Below the pieces are notes generated by a model that searched no databases, was not told the DNA's origin, and saw only the letters and a program-made list of their open reading frames with translations. The position numbers and the translations under genes were made by a program. 64,000 nucleotides of DNA from Aequorivita todarodis. Lineage in GTDB: Bacteria > Bacteroidota > Bacteroidia > Flavobacteriales > Flavobacteriaceae. The stretch covers positions 124,001-188,000 of the forward strand of contig NZ_JAQQTG010000002.1 of the NCBI RefSeq assembly GCF_028561335.1, in the 5' to 3' direction. Shown here piece after piece: positions 43,069 to 51,582 of the stretch (its first letter is position 1; each line of letters begins with the position of its first letter).

Positions 43069-44169
43069 ATGCGATTTAAATTCCCCTTCCTCCTACTTTT
43101 ATTGGCCTTAACGGTAAGTTCCTGTGTTTCGGTGCAGGTAAAGGACAACACGGTTACGAACGTTTCCCGCGAAATCAAAAAACCCAAAAACATCATTCTA
43201 ATGATCGGCGATGGCATGGGCCTGAGCCAGGTTTCCGCGGCTATCTATTACAAAAATGGCAAACCGAATTTTGAACGTTTCAGTACAATTGGCTTGAGCA
43301 AAACCTCATCTGCCAGCGATCTGATTACCGATTCGGCTGCCGGGGCTACCGTTTTTTCCACAGGTGTGAAAACATATAATGGCGCCATTGGCGTGAATAA
43401 TGACACGATCCCAGTACCCACCATTGTGGAGCAGCTATCAAAAAGGGGCTTGGCCACGGGCATTGTTGCAACTTCTTCCATACAGCACGCTACCCCTGCA
43501 AGTTTTTACGCACACGTAAAAAGCCGCAGAATGTATGAAGCGATTACCGAATTTGCCCCCGATTCCGGTGTCAACTTTTTTGCGGGCGGGGGGTTGAAAT
43601 TCTTTAACCAACGAAAGGACGGAAAAGACCTTTTAGCCAAAATGGAAGCCAAAGGCTACGAGGTAATAACGGACAAACTCCCGCAGAAACCTTCTGAAAA
43701 AAACGAACTGATTCTGCTTGCCGAAGACGGAATGCCGAAGATGAGTGAGGGCCGTGGCGATTTCCTTCCAAACGCTACCAAACTTGCCTTAGAGAAATTA
43801 TCGCAAAACGAAAATGGTTTTTTCTTGATGGTCGAAGGAAGCCAGATAGACTGGGGCGGCCACGACAACGATGCGGATTATCTAATTGAAGAACTCTTGG
43901 ATTTTGACAAAACCTTGGGCGTAGCCTTGGATTTTGCCAAACAAAACGGCGAAACCCTCGTAATTGTTACCGCAGACCACGAAACGGGCGGGTTTACCCT
44001 TGCATCAGATGGAAAGGATTACAATAAAATAAAGCCGAGATTTTCCACCACAGGACATTCGGGCACCATGGTTCCCGTATTTGCAGAAGGCCCCGGCGCT
44101 TCCCTTTTCAATGGCATTTATGAAAGCAACGAGATTTACCATAAAATGATGGCACTTATCGGGAAATAG
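43069..44169 (+). CDS. Alkaline phosphatase (PhoA-type) lipoprotein
   Basis: A 366-residue metal-dependent phosphomonoesterase. The N terminus FPFLLLLLALTVSSCVSVQV is a lipoprotein signal with Cys19, so the enzyme is anchored in the envelope. The active-site serine is in ITDSAAGATVFSTGVK (Ser near residue 89); metal ligands appear in MIGDGMGLSQVS, VEGSQIDWGGHDND, VTADHETGGF and TGHSGTMVPVF. Length is shorter than E. coli PhoA (about 470) but matches compact bacteroidotal enzymes. It releases phosphate from organic esters outside the cytoplasm. Monocistronic; a repeat block follows. Confidence 0.93.
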   Translation: MRFKFPFLLLLLALTVSSCVSVQVKDNTVTNVSREIKKPKNIILMIGDGMGLSQVSAAIYYKNGKPNFERFSTIGLSKTSSASDLITDSAAGATVFSTGVKTYNGAIGVNNDTIPVPTIVEQLSKRGLATGIVATSSIQHATPASFYAHVKSRRMYEAITEFAPDSGVNFFAGGGLKFFNQRKDGKDLLAKMEAKGYEVITDKLPQKPSEKNELILLAEDGMPKMSEGRGDFLPNATKLALEKLSQNENGFFLMVEGSQIDWGGHDNDADYLIEELLDFDKTLGVALDFAKQNGETLVIVTADHETGGFTLASDGKDYNKIKPRFSTTGHSGTMVPVFAEGPGASLFNGIYESNEIYHKMMALIGK

Positions 44170-44170
44170 T

Positions 44171-44214
44171 TCGGCATACTGCAACTGAACACTGAACACT
44201 GCTTACTGCTTACT
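44171..44214. repeat. ACTGAACACTG-type heptads
   Basis: Units GCATACTGCAACTG, AACACTGAACACTG and CTTACTGCTTACTG (14-base, 2 x 7) begin two bases after the phosphatase stop codon. The motif is that of 18292 and 39423. Confidence 0.7.
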
Positions 44215-44284
44215 GACTTTCTTAACTCACTTTTATAAAATACAATGATCTAATTTTAGTACTTTAGCCCAAGCTATCTGTTTT

Positions 44285-45022
44285 ATGAAGTATTTAGAAG
44301 ATATTGGTTCCTATTTTTTGATGATTAAGAGGGTGTTTGGCAGTTTTACCAAAACATCTGTTTTAAGGCATCTTATTTTTAAGGATATCAACGACCTTAT
44401 TATAAGCTCCCTGGCCATTGTTTCCTTTATCTCCTTTTTTGTGGGCGGGGTTGTGGCCATACAAACGGCCTTGAACATGGACAATCCCATCATTCCGGAC
44501 AGCTTGATAGGTTTTGCCACACGCCAGTCGGTTATTCTGGAATTTGCGCCTACTTTCATGTCCATAATTATGGCGGGTAAGGTAGGGTCTTTTATCACCT
44601 CAAGTATAGGGTCTATGCGGGTAACGGAACAGATTGACGCCCTGGAGGTAATGGGGATCAATTCGTTGAACTATTTGGTTTTTCCAAAAATTGTTGCCTT
44701 GATGTTCTATCCCTTCGTAATTATTCTTTCCATGTTTTTAGGAATTTTGGGAGGCTGGGTTGCCGGAGTGTATGGAGGTTTTACCAGCTCTTCCGATTTT
44801 ATTGCCGGGCTCCAGGAAGATTTTATTCCATATCAACTATTTTATGCGTTTTTTAAAACCACCGTATTTGCATTTATCCTTGCCACCGTGCCTTCTTGGC
44901 AAGGTTTTTATATGAAGGGCGGCGCGCTGGAAGTTGGGAAGGCGAGTACCAATTCCTTTGTATGGACCAGTGTGCTTATTATTGCGGCCAATTATGTTAT
45001 AACCCAGTTAATGCTGAGCTGA
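44285..45022 (+). CDS. mlaE: MlaE-family ABC transporter permease
   Basis: A 245-residue inner-membrane permease of the Mla/Mce lipid transport family, with five hydrophobic segments (IISSLAIVSFISFFVGGVVA, SVILEFAPTFMSIIMAG, LNYLVFPKIVALMFYPFVII, FFKTTVFAFILATVPSWQGF, SVLIIAANYVITQL) and the family signature IGSMRVTEQIDALEVMGIN between segments two and three. With an MlaF ATPase and a separate MCE-domain protein it moves phospholipids between outer and inner membrane. Its stop TGA overlaps the ATG of the ATPase gene by one base. No MCE protein gene is beside the pair in this window. Confidence 0.92.
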   Translation: MKYLEDIGSYFLMIKRVFGSFTKTSVLRHLIFKDINDLIISSLAIVSFISFFVGGVVAIQTALNMDNPIIPDSLIGFATRQSVILEFAPTFMSIIMAGKVGSFITSSIGSMRVTEQIDALEVMGINSLNYLVFPKIVALMFYPFVIILSMFLGILGGWVAGVYGGFTSSSDFIAGLQEDFIPYQLFYAFFKTTVFAFILATVPSWQGFYMKGGALEVGKASTNSFVWTSVLIIAANYVITQLMLS

Positions 45023-45786
45023 TGATAAAGGTAGAAGACGTACATAAAAGTTTTGGTGACGAGAAAATTCTAAAAGGGATAACCACGGAATTCGACAAGG
45101 GAAAAACAAACCTTATCATCGGTCAAAGTGGTAGTGGGAAAACCGTTTTACTAAAATGCCTTCTCGGACTCTTTAAACCTGAGCAAGGAAGAATTTATTA
45201 TGAAGACAAGGCCATCCAGGATATGGATGATGAGCAGCAACGCAAGCTACGCGAGGAAATTGGGATGCTTTTCCAAGGCGGAGCACTTTTCGATTCCATG
45301 AATATTGAAGAAAATGTGATGTTCCCTTTGCGCATGTTCACCAAACAGAAAAAAGCCGATATGCTTGCAAGGGTAAACGAAGTTTTGAAACGCGTTAACC
45401 TTGAAAACGTGAACAAAAAATTTCCCGCAGAAATCTCCGGGGGAATGCAAAAGAGGGTTTCCATTGCACGGGCTATCGTGAACAAACCAAAGTTTCTGTT
45501 TTGCGACGAGCCCAACTCCGGTCTCGACCCAAAGACGGCAACCTTGATAGATACCCTGATCCAAGAAATTACCCATGAATATGATATCACCACCGTTGTA
45601 GTAACGCACGATATGAACTCGGTGATGGAAATAGGCGAAAAGGTGGTCTTGCTGAAGGACGGAAAACTTGTTTGGCAAGGCACCAATCAGGAAATCTTCA
45701 AGACCGATAACGAAGACGTGACCAACTTTGTGTATTCTTCCGATCTTTTCAAGAAAATTCGCGATGTCCAATTAAAGGAAGGGTAA
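45022..45786 (+). CDS. mlaF: MlaF-family ABC transporter ATPase
   Basis: A 254-residue ATPase from the ATG at 45022; longer reading into the permease gene is rejected. Walker A is GQSGSGKTVLLKCLLG, the signature ISGGMQKRVSIARAI, Walker B FLFCDEPNSGLDP and the H-loop VVTHDMNSV. It energises the MlaE permease with which it overlaps by one base, for phospholipid transport across the envelope. The converging DUF389 gene ends four bases away, so transcripts must overlap or terminate tightly. Confidence 0.93.
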   Translation: MIKVEDVHKSFGDEKILKGITTEFDKGKTNLIIGQSGSGKTVLLKCLLGLFKPEQGRIYYEDKAIQDMDDEQQRKLREEIGMLFQGGALFDSMNIEENVMFPLRMFTKQKKADMLARVNEVLKRVNLENVNKKFPAEISGGMQKRVSIARAIVNKPKFLFCDEPNSGLDPKTATLIDTLIQEITHEYDITTVVVTHDMNSVMEIGEKVVLLKDGKLVWQGTNQEIFKTDNEDVTNFVYSSDLFKKIRDVQLKEG

Positions 45787-45789
45787 TCC

Positions 45790-47226
45790 TTAAGGATATT
45801 CCGAAACCTGAAGGGTATCCAGTTTCAATTTAAATTTAAGCCAAGCTTCAATTTTCTTCAAGTCGGCTCTTCGCTCCCGGGAAGGCACGTTCTTTTTCCA
45901 GCGGATGTTTATAACTGGAAGCGTATCGGTTTTTTGAAAGTTTGTGGTAATTTTATTGGAATAACTGAAAGTTTCAACACCTTCATAATTAATTTTCAGT
46001 TCTTCACTCAACTCCTTGAAAGGAACATTTTGAACTTTCATCAAGGCGATTTCATTTTCCAAAAAACGAATCTTTTCGTCCTTGTTCTGAATCAATTTTT
46101 CATTCTTGACATAGAGATCTTCGAGTATGCCAGCCTTAATTTCACCTGAAAGCTTGGCAGATATTTCACCACTTTGGTCTGCACCTTGGTATATTCGCAA
46201 ATGTGTTTGCTCCAGCTTCTCTGTTTTCTCCAGTTCTGAAAGCCATTCGTTTATCTTATTCTGTGGAACGGGACGCCCAATTAAGTAAACATCTATGTTT
46301 TTAGATTTATAGTCTTGCGTGAATTTCACTACTTCCGCACCTTCATATTTAATGATGTTCTTTACAAATTCTTTGGTCTTATTCTCAAAAACCTGTTGGT
46401 CCAATAATTTAACAAACAACCAAATGCTTGGCACAATAACGGCAATAGCAATTAAGGAAGCAATTTGGGCAGTCCGTCTTCGTCTTTTGCTATTGGCATA
46501 GCGCACCAGAGGAAAACGCAATATTTTTGAAACGATAAATGTGGAAAGCGCAATAAAAACCGCATTAATGCTAAATAAATACAACGCACCCCCTGCATAG
46601 GAAGCATTGCCAACAGCCAAACCATAGCCCACAGTACACAAAGGCGGCATTAAGGCAGTGGCAATTGCCACCCCAAAAATAACACTCGCAATAGTGCCAC
46701 TCTTTGTTTTTGCCACAATCAGTCCCAAACCGCCAAAAATAGCTATCAAAACATCCAAAATTGTAGGATAGGTCCTTGCTATAAGTTCTGGGGTCTCTTC
46801 CGTTAGCGGCGAAAGTTTAAAATACAGAAAAGCCGTGAGTACGCTCAGAAAAACCATTACGCCCAGGTTCATCATGGACCGTTTCAAAGTATCAACATCG
46901 TTGATGGCAACGGAAAGTCCAACCCCCACAATCGGGCCCATCAATGGCGAAATAAGCATCGCTCCAATCACCACGGCGGTGCTACTAACGTTTAACCCGA
47001 TAGATGCAACGAATATGGAGAAAATAAGGATCCAAGCCGTATGCCCCTTAAAGGAAATATCCTTTTTTACCGCTTCAATCGTGGCATCGCGGTCGGAATC
47101 GGTTTGGATATCAAAAAGCTCTACCAAGAATTTTTTGATGCTCTCCCAAGTGTTGAGCTTTACCTGATCAAATTCCTCTTCGTTTGGGGTTATCTTTATA
47201 TCATTTTTATTCTCCGTATTCTCCAT
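45790..47226 (-). CDS. DUF389 membrane protein
   Basis: A 478-residue inner-membrane protein of the DUF389 (TIGR00341-like) family. After an acidic cytoplasmic start, six to eight hydrophobic segments occupy residues about 65-270 (AWILIFSIFVASIGLNVSST, VVIGAMLISPLMGPIVGVGL, NLGVMVFLSVLTAFLYF, VLIAIFGGLGLIVAKTKSGT), with the family core GAMLISPLMGPIVGVG. The C-terminal 200 residues are a cytoplasmic or periplasmic coiled, charged domain (KIRFLENEIALMKVQNVPFK). The function is unknown. Its ATG follows directly on the stop of the mannose-1-phosphate guanylyltransferase gene, so both are co-transcribed. Confidence 0.88.
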   Translation of the reverse strand: MENTENKNDIKITPNEEEFDQVKLNTWESIKKFLVELFDIQTDSDRDATIEAVKKDISFKGHTAWILIFSIFVASIGLNVSSTAVVIGAMLISPLMGPIVGVGLSVAINDVDTLKRSMMNLGVMVFLSVLTAFLYFKLSPLTEETPELIARTYPTILDVLIAIFGGLGLIVAKTKSGTIASVIFGVAIATALMPPLCTVGYGLAVGNASYAGGALYLFSINAVFIALSTFIVSKILRFPLVRYANSKRRRRTAQIASLIAIAVIVPSIWLFVKLLDQQVFENKTKEFVKNIIKYEGAEVVKFTQDYKSKNIDVYLIGRPVPQNKINEWLSELEKTEKLEQTHLRIYQGADQSGEISAKLSGEIKAGILEDLYVKNEKLIQNKDEKIRFLENEIALMKVQNVPFKELSEELKINYEGVETFSYSNKITTNFQKTDTLPVINIRWKKNVPSRERRADLKKIEAWLKFKLKLDTLQVSEYP

Positions 47227-48306
47227 CTACAAATATTTTTTTCCAAATTTAATTGAAACCTCTTTCAAAAGCTCCTTTATTTCCTGCTCTTTCCGCTTCG
47301 GAAATAATAACAGTACCTCTTCTTTGTCCACTATAATATAATCTTCAACTCCATCCAAGACAACGAGTTTTTTTGAATCGGTAAAGACCATATTGTTTTT
47401 GGAATTTTTCAGAATTGTTTCAGCATTTACAACGGAATTGCCGCTTTCGTCTTTTTTCAATTTATCGTGAAGCGCGCCCCAAGTGCCCAAATCGTTCCAA
47501 TCAAAGGTGGCCCTTTTCATAAAAACATTGTCCGCCTTTTCCAGTATTCCAAAATCTATGGAAATATTTTCTGCCTCGGAATAATTTTCTTCAATAAATT
47601 GTTTTTCTTCGGAAGTATTCAAAACAGGAATCCCCTTTGAAAACAGTGAACTCATTGCGGTCAAATGCCTTTCAAAAGCCGAAACAATGCCCTGCACGCT
47701 CCAAATGAAGATACCTGCGTTCCACAGAAAATTTCCGTCGGCAAGAAACTGTTTTGCCGTTTCATAATCGGGTTTTTCGCGGAATTGTTTCACTTTTTTA
47801 ATTTCCGAGTCATCGTTTTTATCGCTTTCAATATAGCCATACCCTGTATTCGGAAAAGTAGGTTCGATACCCAGGGTCAATAAAATATTTTCACGTTGTG
47901 CAGCATCAAAACACGCTTGAATATCTCTTGCGAAGGCGTCCTCATTTTCAATCCAATGGTCGCTGGGGGCAACGAGCATCAGGGCGTTGGGGTTTTTCTT
48001 TCTTATTTTTAAGGCGGAAAGCAAAATACAGGGGGCGGTATTTCGCATTGCGGGCTCCAGGACTACCTGTTTTTCCGAAATTCCCGGCAATTGCTTCAGC
48101 GTAATTTCCAGATAGGATTCATTGGTAAGAATATAGATATTTTCCGAAGGGATAATCTTGTTGAGCCTTGAGAACGTTTTTTGCAGCAGCGTTTGCCCCG
48201 TGCCAAGCATATCGTGAAATTGCTTTGGAAATTCGCGCGTGCTCACGGGCCAAAACCGCGACCCGATACCACCTGCCATAATTACTGCAAAATAATCTTT
48301 GTTCAT
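47227..48306 (-). CDS. manC: Mannose-1-phosphate guanylyltransferase
   Basis: A 359-residue nucleotidyltransferase making GDP-mannose from mannose-1-phosphate and GTP. The opening GGIGSRFWPVSTREFPKQFH is the MPG nucleotide loop, DMLGTGQTLLQKTF and LVAPSDHWIENEDAF are the catalytic parts, and GYGYIESDK and REKPDYETAKQFL follow; FDWNDLGTWGALHD closes the catalytic domain. No isomerase domain is fused, so it is the monofunctional form. GDP-mannose feeds glycans and glycoproteins. It lies between the SprT-like and DUF389 genes, touching the latter. Confidence 0.93.
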   Translation of the reverse strand: MNKDYFAVIMAGGIGSRFWPVSTREFPKQFHDMLGTGQTLLQKTFSRLNKIIPSENIYILTNESYLEITLKQLPGISEKQVVLEPAMRNTAPCILLSALKIRKKNPNALMLVAPSDHWIENEDAFARDIQACFDAAQRENILLTLGIEPTFPNTGYGYIESDKNDDSEIKKVKQFREKPDYETAKQFLADGNFLWNAGIFIWSVQGIVSAFERHLTAMSSLFSKGIPVLNTSEEKQFIEENYSEAENISIDFGILEKADNVFMKRATFDWNDLGTWGALHDKLKKDESGNSVVNAETILKNSKNNMVFTDSKKLVVLDGVEDYIIVDKEEVLLLFPKRKEQEIKELLKEVSIKFGKKYL

Positions 48307-48314
48307 TCAAAAAA

Positions 48315-48401
48315 GTTTAAATGTTTAGCGTTTATAAGTTTAGCGCCGGTACTAAAGATAGTTTTTAATTTAAACACCTAAACTTTTAAACTTATAAACT
48401 C
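48315..48401. repeat. Inverted TAAACTT-type heptad spacer
   Basis: GTTTAGCGTTTATAAGTTTAG (given as two parts: GTTTAGC and GTTTATAAGTTTAG, 48323-48343) is mirrored by CTAAACTTTTAAAC and TTATAAACT (48378-48400). The right arm reaches the stop codon of the SprT-like gene. Confidence 0.75.
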
Positions 48402-48999
48402 ATCGACTCAAAAATTCCACCTCCGCATTCGGATTGAAAAGATACGTTCTTCCCGTGGCAACTTCCAAACATTCAAAACGTTTTACGCGCTGTTTGCCGC
48501 GCTTAAAAATTTTGCCGTTGTACAATCTGAAATGCCCCCCAAAGGGAATCTCAAAGATATAGTTTTTATCGTTCTCTGGGTCGAATTGTTTTAGCGCCAA
48601 AGCCAATGCCGCATCGGTATCGCTGGAGGCTTTCGGGTTTTTGAAATGGCGCGCAAGCAAAGGCAGTAGCTGGTTTGGGAAAACCTCTGGCCGCAAAAAA
48701 GGCAGCATCAAAAGCTGAAAGGTGCGCTTCCACTCCAAACCGTGCGGCTTTATGAGCCGACCGTATTTTGTAAAGGCTTCCAAATGGGCTATTTCGTGCA
48801 CTAACGTAATTAAAAAACGGTATTTGTTCAAGGTAGCGTTTACGGTAATTTGGTGCTGGCCGTTTGCCATTTTCCGATAATCGCCGTGCCTTGTTACACG
48901 CTCGTTGACTATTTTCAGATGCACCTTATGGGATTTTATCATTTCAAAAACAGCGGCAACGGATGCTTGGGGTATGTATTTCTCTAAAATTTCCGTCAT
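48400..48999 (-). CDS. SprT-like zinc metallopeptidase-fold protein
   Basis: A 199-residue cytoplasmic protein of the SprT-like / SPRTN-fold group, with LVHEIAHLEAFTKYGR (HExxH) near residue 69 and the downstream KPHGLEWKRTF His ligand. SprT-type proteins are thought to act on DNA-bound or translation-related proteins; the substrate in bacteria is unknown. The rest (NKYRFLITL, FGGHFRLYNGKIFKRGKQRV) matches SprT zinc-ribbon-like C-terminal strands but without four cysteines. It starts three bases after the stop of the SDR gene, so they form an operon. Confidence 0.85.
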   Translation of the reverse strand: MTEILEKYIPQASVAAVFEMIKSHKVHLKIVNERVTRHGDYRKMANGQHQITVNATLNKYRFLITLVHEIAHLEAFTKYGRLIKPHGLEWKRTFQLLMLPFLRPEVFPNQLLPLLARHFKNPKASSDTDAALALALKQFDPENDKNYIFEIPFGGHFRLYNGKIFKRGKQRVKRFECLEVATGRTYLFNPNAEVEFLSR

Positions 49000-49002
49000 A
49001 AA

Positions 49003-49683
49003 TCAAGGCGTAGTACTGGAAACCTGCAATATTTTTCCGTTGTAAAACTTATTCCCCGTAAGGGAAAAACCCATAATATATTGGGCCATTTCTGCTGCGG
49101 AAAGTGGAGCGGCAAAACCCGGGAAAGCTTCTTCGAGCATTTCGGTCTGCACCGAGCCCAAAGCCAAAACGTTGAAGGATGGGCCGGTTTCCTTGTATTC
49201 CTCGGCAAGCAATTCGGTTAAGGTTATTACCGCGCCCTTGCTGCTGCTGTAAGCGCTCAGGCCGGGAAATTTCACGCTGCCCTGCACCCCGCCCATACTG
49301 CTGATACTCACCACATGGCCCTCTTTCTTCATAAAGGGAAGTACCGTTTTTATCAAGGAAGCCACGCCAAAAACGTTTACGTCGTAGCATCTTTTAAATT
49401 CTTCGGAAGTGATTTCGGAAAAAGGTTTGTTCACCAAAAACCCGGCGTTGTTTATTAACACATCCACAGATTTCATCCCGGTTTGAAGGTATGCCGAAAG
49501 TTTTACGATTTCAGATTCATCGGCAATATCGAATTCCAAGGCCGTAACATTCTTCAGTTTTAAATCTGAAACGGGTCTTGAATTACGAGAAAGTGCCAAA
49601 ACGTTGTGGCCGGCTACGGCAAAAAGTTTGACCATTTCAAAACCGATGCCGCGGGAAGTTCCTGTGATTATTATGTTTTTCAT
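49003..49683 (-). CDS. Short-chain dehydrogenase/reductase
   Basis: A 226-residue classical SDR. NIIITGTSRGIGFEMVKLFA holds TGxxxGIG for NAD(P), NNAG is in VDVLINNAGFLVNKPF, and the catalytic Ser-Tyr-Lys are in VSISSMGG and SAYSSSKGAVITLTELLAEE. It reduces or oxidises an unknown carbonyl/hydroxyl substrate in the cytoplasm. It heads an operon with the SprT-like gene. The upstream spacer holds a 28-base perfect palindrome. No neighbour reveals the substrate. Confidence 0.88.
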   Translation of the reverse strand: MKNIIITGTSRGIGFEMVKLFAVAGHNVLALSRNSRPVSDLKLKNVTALEFDIADESEIVKLSAYLQTGMKSVDVLINNAGFLVNKPFSEITSEEFKRCYDVNVFGVASLIKTVLPFMKKEGHVVSISSMGGVQGSVKFPGLSAYSSSKGAVITLTELLAEEYKETGPSFNVLALGSVQTEMLEEAFPGFAAPLSAAEMAQYIMGFSLTGNKFYNGKILQVSSTTP

Positions 49684-49697
49684 GGTTTTGTATATAA

Positions 49698-49725
49698 GTA
49701 GGCGCGCGATTAATCGCGCGCCTAC
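49698..49725. repeat. 28-base perfect palindrome
   Basis: The half-site GTAGGCGCGCGATT is followed immediately by its exact reverse complement. It lies between the converging-in-space SDR start and pdhC stop (both minus strand). A diverged copy is at 5560-5585. Confidence 0.85.
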
Positions 49726-49737
49726 CGAAGGAATAAT

Positions 49738-51471
49738 TTACACGAACATCGTCACGGGATTCTCAATATACTGTTTTACTGTTTGCATAAATTTAGCTCC
49801 TGTTGCACCGTCAATTGTGCGGTGATCGCAAGCCAAAGTAACGTTCATCGTGTTGCCTACTACAATTTGTCCGTTTTTCACAACCGGTTTTTGAACGATT
49901 GTCCCCACCGATAAAATAGCCGAATTTGGTTGGTTTATAATTGAGGTAAATTCAGTAATCCCGAACATTCCCAAGTTGGAAACCGTAAACGTACTGCCTT
50001 CCATTTCCTGTGGCGTAATTTTTTTGTTGCGCGCCTTTCCGGCAAGCTCCCTTACCTGTGCGCCAATTTGTGAAAAAGTCATTTGGTCCGCAAATTTCAA
50101 AACAGGAACCAGCAACCCTTCATCAACGGCCACGGCCACGCCTATGTGGATGTGCTTGGCTATTTTGGTAACCTCTGGCGTCCACTGACTGTTTACCTGC
50201 GGATGCTTTCGGAGCGCCATCGCACAGGCCTTTATAATCATATCGTTGAAAGAAATCTTTACATCCGGGTCGGCATTTATGGCCTCGCGCGCCGCAATGG
50301 CGTGGTCCATATCCAGTTCCACGGTCAGATAATATTCGGGGGCGGTAAACTTAGATTCTGCCAAACGTTTGGCAATGGTCTTCCGCATTTGGCTGTTCTT
50401 CACTTCCTCAAAACTTTCCGTACCCACGGGAACGTATGCTTGTCCGCCGCCAGCTGCAGGCTGGTAGTTTTCAATATCGCTTTTCACGATACGGCCGTTC
50501 TCGCCGCTTCCGCGCACTTGGCGCAAGTTGATGCCCTTTTCCTCCGCCAATCTTTTGGCCAATGGCGACGCAAAAATGCGGCCTTCGTTTGAAGCTGCTG
50601 AGGTTTCCGATTTCTTTTCAGAAGAAGTTTCCTTTTCTTCCTTTTTTGAAGATTTTTCGGAAGTTTCTTTTTCTTCTTTTTTAGCTTCCTTTGAAGTTTT
50701 TTCTTCAGACGATTTTTCTTCGGAATCGGAAGATTTTTTTTCTTTTTTGAAGTTTTCAGCAACACCGGAAACATCCGTACCCTTGGGGCCGATGATAGCG
50801 AGCAAGGCATCAACCGGCGCCGATTCGCCTTCGCCCACGCCAATCTTTAAAAGCGTTCCGGAATAGAACGATTCAAATTCCATAGTGGCCTTATCGGTTT
50901 CTATTTCAGCTAAAATATCGCCTTCTTCCACCTTATCGCCTTCCTTTTTAAGCCAAGTGGCAACGGTACCTTCGGTCATGGTATCACTCAATCTTGGCAT
51001 GGTTATAACCTCAACGCCTTCGGGAACATTCCCGTGAAGACCGGAATCTCCTTCTTCGCTGTCATTTTTTTTCTCAGAATCCTTTTCTTTTGAATCCTTT
51101 TCGGAAGCATCATCTTTCCCATCTTTCTCTTTATCCTCCTTTTTCTCAGAAGACTTTTCTTCTTCTTTGGAATCGTCATCTTTCGATTTCGTATCGGAAG
51201 CCTTCCCATCAATCAAATCTGAAATATCCTCGTCCTTTTTTCCAATGATAGCCAAAAGGGAATCCACGGGAGCGGTTTCGCCTTCCTTGATTCCTATGTG
51301 GAGCAGCGTGCCCTCATAAAAAGACTCGAACTCCATCGTCGCTTTATCGGTTTCAATCTCAGCAAGAATATCGCCTTCCTTTACAGTGTCGCCTACCTTT
51401 TTAAGCCAGGTGGCCACCGTACCTTCTTCCATGGTGTCGCTCAAACGCGGCATGTTTATTACTTCTGCCAT
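49738..51471 (-). CDS. pdhC: Pyruvate dehydrogenase E2, dihydrolipoyl acetyltransferase
   Basis: A 577-residue E2 chain that accepts acetyl from E1 on lipoyl and hands it to CoA. Two lipoyl domains (residues about 3-78 and 153-228) each have ETDKATMEFESFYEGTLL or ETDKATMEFESFYSGTLL with the lipoyl Lys in ETDKA. Long Lys/Glu/Ser/Asp-rich linkers (about 80-145 and 240-290) separate them from the peripheral subunit-binding domain (IFASPLAKRLAEEKGINLRQ) and the catalytic domain with DHRTIDGATGAKFMQTVKQY at the end. Its linkers are unusually charged and repetitive. E1 alpha lies directly upstream on the strand. Loss of a lipoyl domain is not evident. Confidence 0.95.
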   Translation of the reverse strand: MAEVINMPRLSDTMEEGTVATWLKKVGDTVKEGDILAEIETDKATMEFESFYEGTLLHIGIKEGETAPVDSLLAIIGKKDEDISDLIDGKASDTKSKDDDSKEEEKSSEKKEDKEKDGKDDASEKDSKEKDSEKKNDSEEGDSGLHGNVPEGVEVITMPRLSDTMTEGTVATWLKKEGDKVEEGDILAEIETDKATMEFESFYSGTLLKIGVGEGESAPVDALLAIIGPKGTDVSGVAENFKKEKKSSDSEEKSSEEKTSKEAKKEEKETSEKSSKKEEKETSSEKKSETSAASNEGRIFASPLAKRLAEEKGINLRQVRGSGENGRIVKSDIENYQPAAGGGQAYVPVGTESFEEVKNSQMRKTIAKRLAESKFTAPEYYLTVELDMDHAIAAREAINADPDVKISFNDMIIKACAMALRKHPQVNSQWTPEVTKIAKHIHIGVAVAVDEGLLVPVLKFADQMTFSQIGAQVRELAGKARNKKITPQEMEGSTFTVSNLGMFGITEFTSIINQPNSAILSVGTIVQKPVVKNGQIVVGNTMNVTLACDHRTIDGATGAKFMQTVKQYIENPVTMFV

Positions 51472-51482
51472 TTCTTTTATGT

Positions 51483-51517
51483 AGATTTTAGATTTGAGAT
51501 ATTAGATTTTAGATTGC
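51483..51517. repeat. TAGATTTTAGATTTGAG heptads
   Basis: Units of AGATTTT / AGATTTG / AGATATT (TAGATTT phase) fill the spacer between pdhC and pdhA near the pdhC start. Confidence 0.6.
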
Positions 51518-51582
51518 TGTTTTAAAAAGAATTTAAACCATCGATTCTCAAATAATACCTGCTGTTCAATGCTTAACTTTTC

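Noticed and set aside
44896-45021. 42-residue N-terminal extension of MlaF
   Set aside because: It would be read from inside the mlaE gene in another frame; the ATG at 45022 begins exactly at the ABC domain.
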